Positions 60,013 to 64,000 of a DNA stretch of 64,000 nucleotides are shown piece after piece; the stretch's first letter is position 1, and the number at the start of each line of letters is the position of its first letter. The notes under the pieces were generated by a model that saw only the letters and a list, made by a program, of their open reading frames with translations, had not been told where the DNA came from and made no database searches. The stretch is from Strongylocentrotus droebachiensis (lineage: Eukaryota > Echinodermata > Echinoidea > Camarodonta > Strongylocentrotidae): the NCBI GenBank assembly GCA_035222895.1, contig JAVYIG010002727.1, forward strand, positions 161,001 through 225,000, written 5' to 3'. The position numbers and the translations under genes are program-made.

Positions 60013-60069
60013 GATTTAGAAGGGTGTTAAGTCTGTGTAAAGTGATATGATTCAACGTCCTTTTGGCTC
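60013..60069. repeat. Short palindromic element copy
   Basis: GATTTAGAAGGGTGTTAAGT against TTCAACGTCCTTTTGGCTC. Confidence 0.5.
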
Positions 60070-62235
60070 TTACCCATCTCATAATACACCTATACCAAGA
60101 AAAGTCACTACTATAACAGTTAATCTCAGTCTTTAATCAAAGCATGTATATTAGAACGTAGCCATAGTAGCTGAATGTAGTACAACGATCAGCTCAAAGT
60201 TAAGTATTGCATAATACATGCGTAAACCATTGTGTGGGGGAGAACGCCCCCCCCCCCCCCCATTTTCCAGTGCTGACAATTTTCACGCAAATTAATTACC
60301 CCAGACACCAACTCTCTATGGGATGCCTTAAGTCCCTCCTGACTGAGCTCAGGTGGTTAGTGGTGGAGAGATTTCTCTTAATCACTCATTGCGTAATGAT
60401 TACCCTCCCTAAGCATGTCTTCTATTGATCTTTAAAGAGGATTCAAAGAGGATTAATCCCTGGGGTATAGGTAATAATGGCTCCTTCCAGATTCACTGCA
60501 AACCAGAAATCAACTTAGAACACGATGGTGTTGATTAAAACCCTAATAACACAGGCAGATTGGGGTTAAAACTAGATTTTGGTTGCTTTGAATGATTAGT
60601 TTGTGATTTTCAGGGTTTTTTGTGTGTGAGTAACTCATTTAGACATTTGCATATTTTACATTAAAAGAAGTGTATTCATCTTTACCATAATGTGCAAGCT
60701 AAATAATGGAAAGAAATAGGGTTATACTCTAAAAATAGCATTGGTAGAAATGTGTATAGATTTGAAGTGGTGTTTTGAATTTGTGGAACCAAAACATGAA
60801 ATGGAAATAAAAACATATTTGGTGTGCTTCAGACATTTTTAAAAATATACTGTTTCCATAATTTTAATGAGTGTAAAAAAAAAAAAAAACAAGCTTTTAA
60901 GTATGAAATTCTTGTATATCCAGATGTTACCTTCATGGAAATGTTATTTATTTTATGATAATTAAACCCTTTCATTGTAGTAAACAGGTGTACATATGAG
61001 TAATGACATTTAAGCCTGTTGGTACAGAGAGTTTTAATATAATTTCACTTATTTTGAAAGATATAGTGGAGAGAAAAAAAATCATTCAGTTTTTGAACCG
61101 ATGCCTAAACTCGACACCACCACAGAGGAGCATATCTACTGAACAAACTACCTGCAGGGCACCAGAGAAGTCTCGGGTAGAAGCACAAAAAAGCACCTGT
61201 CTAAATTTGGCCTGTGGTGGTGCTGTACTATGCGTCATTCCTCCTAATTAGAATCTTACCACTCTACCTCCACCTGTAACGACACCAACCGTATTCCCCC
61301 GTCATAAATAAAGCATTTCATCGTCAAAAATACCCAGTCTTGAATATCCCAGCACGGAAAAAACTATCATACATGAATATATTCGGTTTACTTTTTTTCA
61401 GATGTGTGTATCCTAACAGAGGAAGTTATTCCATATCTAAATACTTGTGAATTCTAAGTGATAATAAGGGAGAAGAGCAAGATGATAATTCGATCCTTGG
61501 AGAGCGATGCAAGAAGAGTAAGACGAGGAGAAGTGCGCATAATTCGAGACGCGATTTAAGCGATTTAAGCGCAATTTGTGATTTATGACTTTTTCGAGAG
61601 TGACAGGTGTCAATAGGGGGTCAGCCATTGTGTCCACTCGATTATCAAAATTAGATTTTCCCTTCAGTCTCCTGTTACTACAGGCATTCGGAAGATAGAA
61701 ATGAAAGGGATGTTTAATTCACATTGTTCAGTCGTCAAGAGCTTTCCATTCATCATCTTTTAGTCCCAGCAATGCATTTTGATGTGGTGTTTTTCTCAAT
61801 GAAGGTTTCAAATGTACGTCCCTGAGTCCCAGACCTGCATTCTGATGTGGTGTTCTCGCTAGGAGCACCGTCGCCTGCCTTTGAATGTGAAATGACTTTA
61901 CTATTTGACTCATCTCCAGAATGCCTGAATTGTAAATTTTGACGATCCTTATCGTTCTGGAGTATCAGTTATTGCAGATCGGATTCCAAAAGAAGCTAGC
62001 TACCAGTAGTGTGATTAGATGAAAGAGATAATGTATTGACTTGGTTGTGGAAGTTATTTTACTAGTCATTGCATTCTGATGAATGGAAACTGAACTTTTG
62101 GCTATTCAAGAGTTTTGAAAGAATAGCTCCATGACTCATGCTACATACATGAATTGATATGTACAGGTTTGTCTTTCTGCCTCTGAATTTCTGCTTCTGA
62201 ATATCTATTCATGATGGTGGAGGGGACTGGTTTAA
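60070..62235. other. Intron-like sequence
   Basis: C15 at 60247-60261. A near-duplicate of about 60 bp lies at 61768-61865 (TGCATTTTGATGTGGTGTTT and TGCATTCTGATGTGGTGTTC). No exon supported. Confidence 0.3.
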
Positions 62236-62475
62236 AAAAAAGTAAGAGCAAAAAAGAGTGATTGAGGGAGGGAGAGAAACGGAGAGAGGGAAAGAGGAGG
62301 GGAGAGGATGGGAGTGAGCTAGAGAGTGTTAGAGCACAAAACATATAGGTCGTGAGAGATAAGAAGAAAGATAATTGATGATAGAGAAAGCGAAAAGTAG
62401 AAAAAGAGATAGGTAGTTGAAAAGATAGAGTGACAGAGAGAGAGAGAGAGAAAGTAGTCGACAGAGATAGAGAGA
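62236..62475. repeat. GA-rich polypurine tract
   Basis: Interrupted GA/GGGA sequence on the + strand. Confidence 0.75.
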
Positions 62476-64000
62476 ATAGATTTAATTTCTTGTTCCAATG
62501 TAGTATACTGAAAGAAACTGTAAGTCATAAAAGTGTTATATAGCACTCAATACTTAATCTTCCTATAAAGGTAGACATGGCATTGTAATAGTGCATATGG
62601 TTATGAGCAAGATGCAGGGAAAGAGAGAAAAGGAAAGATGCTAGGGGACAAGGGGAAAGGAAGTTCTTGTGTGCAAAGATCCATGTTTTCATTGTAAATC
62701 GAGACAGAGGATCTCCCCCATTTATGCTACAATTGGGGCGGTGCGCTCGCTATTTGACAACTCGACCAGGCAACGAAAGGCACATGTTTGCCATGTGTGA
62801 TGCAGGACAGTTGTCCCTGATTAAGGAAATGTCACCTACTTGTAGAAGAAGTAATTTCGGTTTGAGCATCATTGTTTGAAGAATCCTAAAAGATTAAGCA
62901 TGAATATTGGTCAAGACTGTCTTTGAATGATGGCTACTTTTTTCATGGACTGCGTTTAATTTATTGGCAGTGTTCTATTTGTACTTATATTGTCATACAG
63001 CAGCAATCAATATTAGAGGGGGATGGGTTAGATGAATAGAAGGAGGATTCGTGGGAGAATGATGAATGGAAGAATGAGAAAAGGAGAAAGTATGCAGAGA
63101 GAAATGTCACAGAAAGATGGAGGGTAGTTATGAAAAAGTGAAAGAAGGAATGAGCATATGGAGCTTTAGATAAAGAGTGCAAAACAAGAAATGAAAAAAC
63201 AAATTTGATTTTGTAGATTCAGATAATCCTTTTCAAATGATCGGTTCAAACGCAGTCACACGTAATTCATGTTATTGAGACTATCGCATGTTTTTGATGC
63301 AAAAGTGTGCAATAATTTCAAGTACTATTCAATGTATTTTAGGTATGCAATGCGCAGCAGTACTCGTAGAGGTTAATGTACTGTATGTGGGTTAATAATA
63401 CATGCGGTACTTAGCACTTCTAAAGTAAGCCATATAAGCTTGGGGTTTATTTGTCAGGGATAATGACACAAAATAGTCTTGAAAATTGAAATGAGGATCT
63501 CACAGTTTCCGGTGTTGATTTAAACAAATGATGCATTTTTGTTTTAATGCGCTCATAACAGGATCTATCTGCTCTTGTTGAGGCTGTTTTAATGCACCTA
63601 TCGTACTCAACATGACAGCTTCATACATTATATGTGTAAAGCCTCAAGAGCAGATACATTGTATAATGAACTCATTCACATGCATCATTATATCCTAAAC
63701 ATGTTTGTGGGACGGTTGAAATTAATTTGTATCTTTTCATGTCCATGTGCTTATCTATCCTCTGTCTCTTGAAATCATGTCCATAGTACAGGATCAAATA
63801 TTTTTCATTCCTCCCCCCCCCCCCCCCCCCCCCAGGGTGATTGCCCTTTTCTGGGAGAGGAGGGAAAAGGTCAGAGAATGCAAATAAAAGTAATCCACTT
63901 TCGACCCATTTGTCTGCATTCATGTAATATTTCCAAATGCATCACTGTAAGATACAACACAATTTATGTAAAATATTATCAAAAGTAAATTTCATGCAGA
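62476..64000. other. Intron-like sequence to the window end
   Basis: No exon supported. 62690-62870 is GC-richer (GGGGCGGTGCGCTCGC) and of unknown nature. An inverted pair ATCTGCTCTTGTTGAGGC / GCCTCAAGAGCAGAT spans 63566-63655. C21 lies at 63813-63833. Confidence 0.3.

Noticed and set aside
61003-61251. 82-residue Cys/Ser-containing frame as a possible second exon of the signal-peptide gene
   Set aside because: No pyrimidine tract plus AG in the right phase was found and the cysteine pattern matches no extracellular module.
1-64000. Reverse transcriptase, transposase, integrase or viral genes
   Set aside because: No catalytic motif of any such family is seen in any frame; all mobile elements here are short and non-autonomous.

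Overview
The window is non-coding, repeat-rich animal DNA. It is AT-rich, with long introns or intergenic sequence, tRNA-derived SINEs, many small inverted-repeat transposons (MITEs and foldback elements) and an unusual load of GA-rich (polypurine) microsatellites. The main SINE family has a tRNA head followed by a body containing 'GTCCTTTGGCAAGAC' and 'CCACCCAGGTGTTAAATGG'. It resembles the tRNA-like SINEs I associate with sea urchins and other echinoderms (SURF1-like). A marine deuterostome, most likely an echinoderm, is my best guess; this is inference from repeat style and not from any gene. I see no bacterial operons, no phage and no CRISPR array.

Only one protein-coding segment can be argued for: a first coding exon on the + strand at 38724-38802. 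It has a good Kozak context, a short signal peptide and a phase-1 splice donor. It is preceded by a CpG-richer stretch (about 37.93-38.72 kb) that looks like promoter plus 5' UTR with several upstream ORFs. If this is right, 1-37.9 kb is upstream intergenic DNA and 38.8-64 kb is the start of a very long first coding intron. That layout is common for secreted or membrane proteins built from extracellular modules. I cannot name the gene.

Layout. 0-9 kb: a foldback element (728-910), the first copy of a TTAA-bounded MITE (1752-2131), a SINE fragment, GA tracts, a second inverted MITE copy (6416-6810), a short palindromic element and a TA-flanked MITE (8171-8388). 9-20 kb: purine and pyrimidine tracts, a TA-flanked MITE (13856-14028), a second foldback (14593-14765), a composite SINE block (15.67-16.1 kb) and an inverted SINE pair (18.9-19.5 kb) surrounded by palindromic elements. 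20-38 kb: GA tracts, a third MITE copy (23732-24106), a 290-bp foldback (25499-25787), a Harbinger-type MITE with TTA duplication (26955-27326), a hairpin with a hammerhead-like motif (27419-27500), a second SINE family (28757-28928), GGA repeats and a MITE carrying two GACGTC motifs (36232-36442). 38-64 kb: the exon, then intron-like sequence with GA tracts, poly-G and poly-C runs and a composite foldback with a tRNA-Ser/Leu-like repeat (46.08-46.4 kb).

The longer open frames are almost all translations of GA/CT repeats (runs of Ser-Leu-Pro or Arg-Glu) and are not genes. The most informative signals are the SP-type exon with its start-stop uORF and the several families of short palindromic elements.
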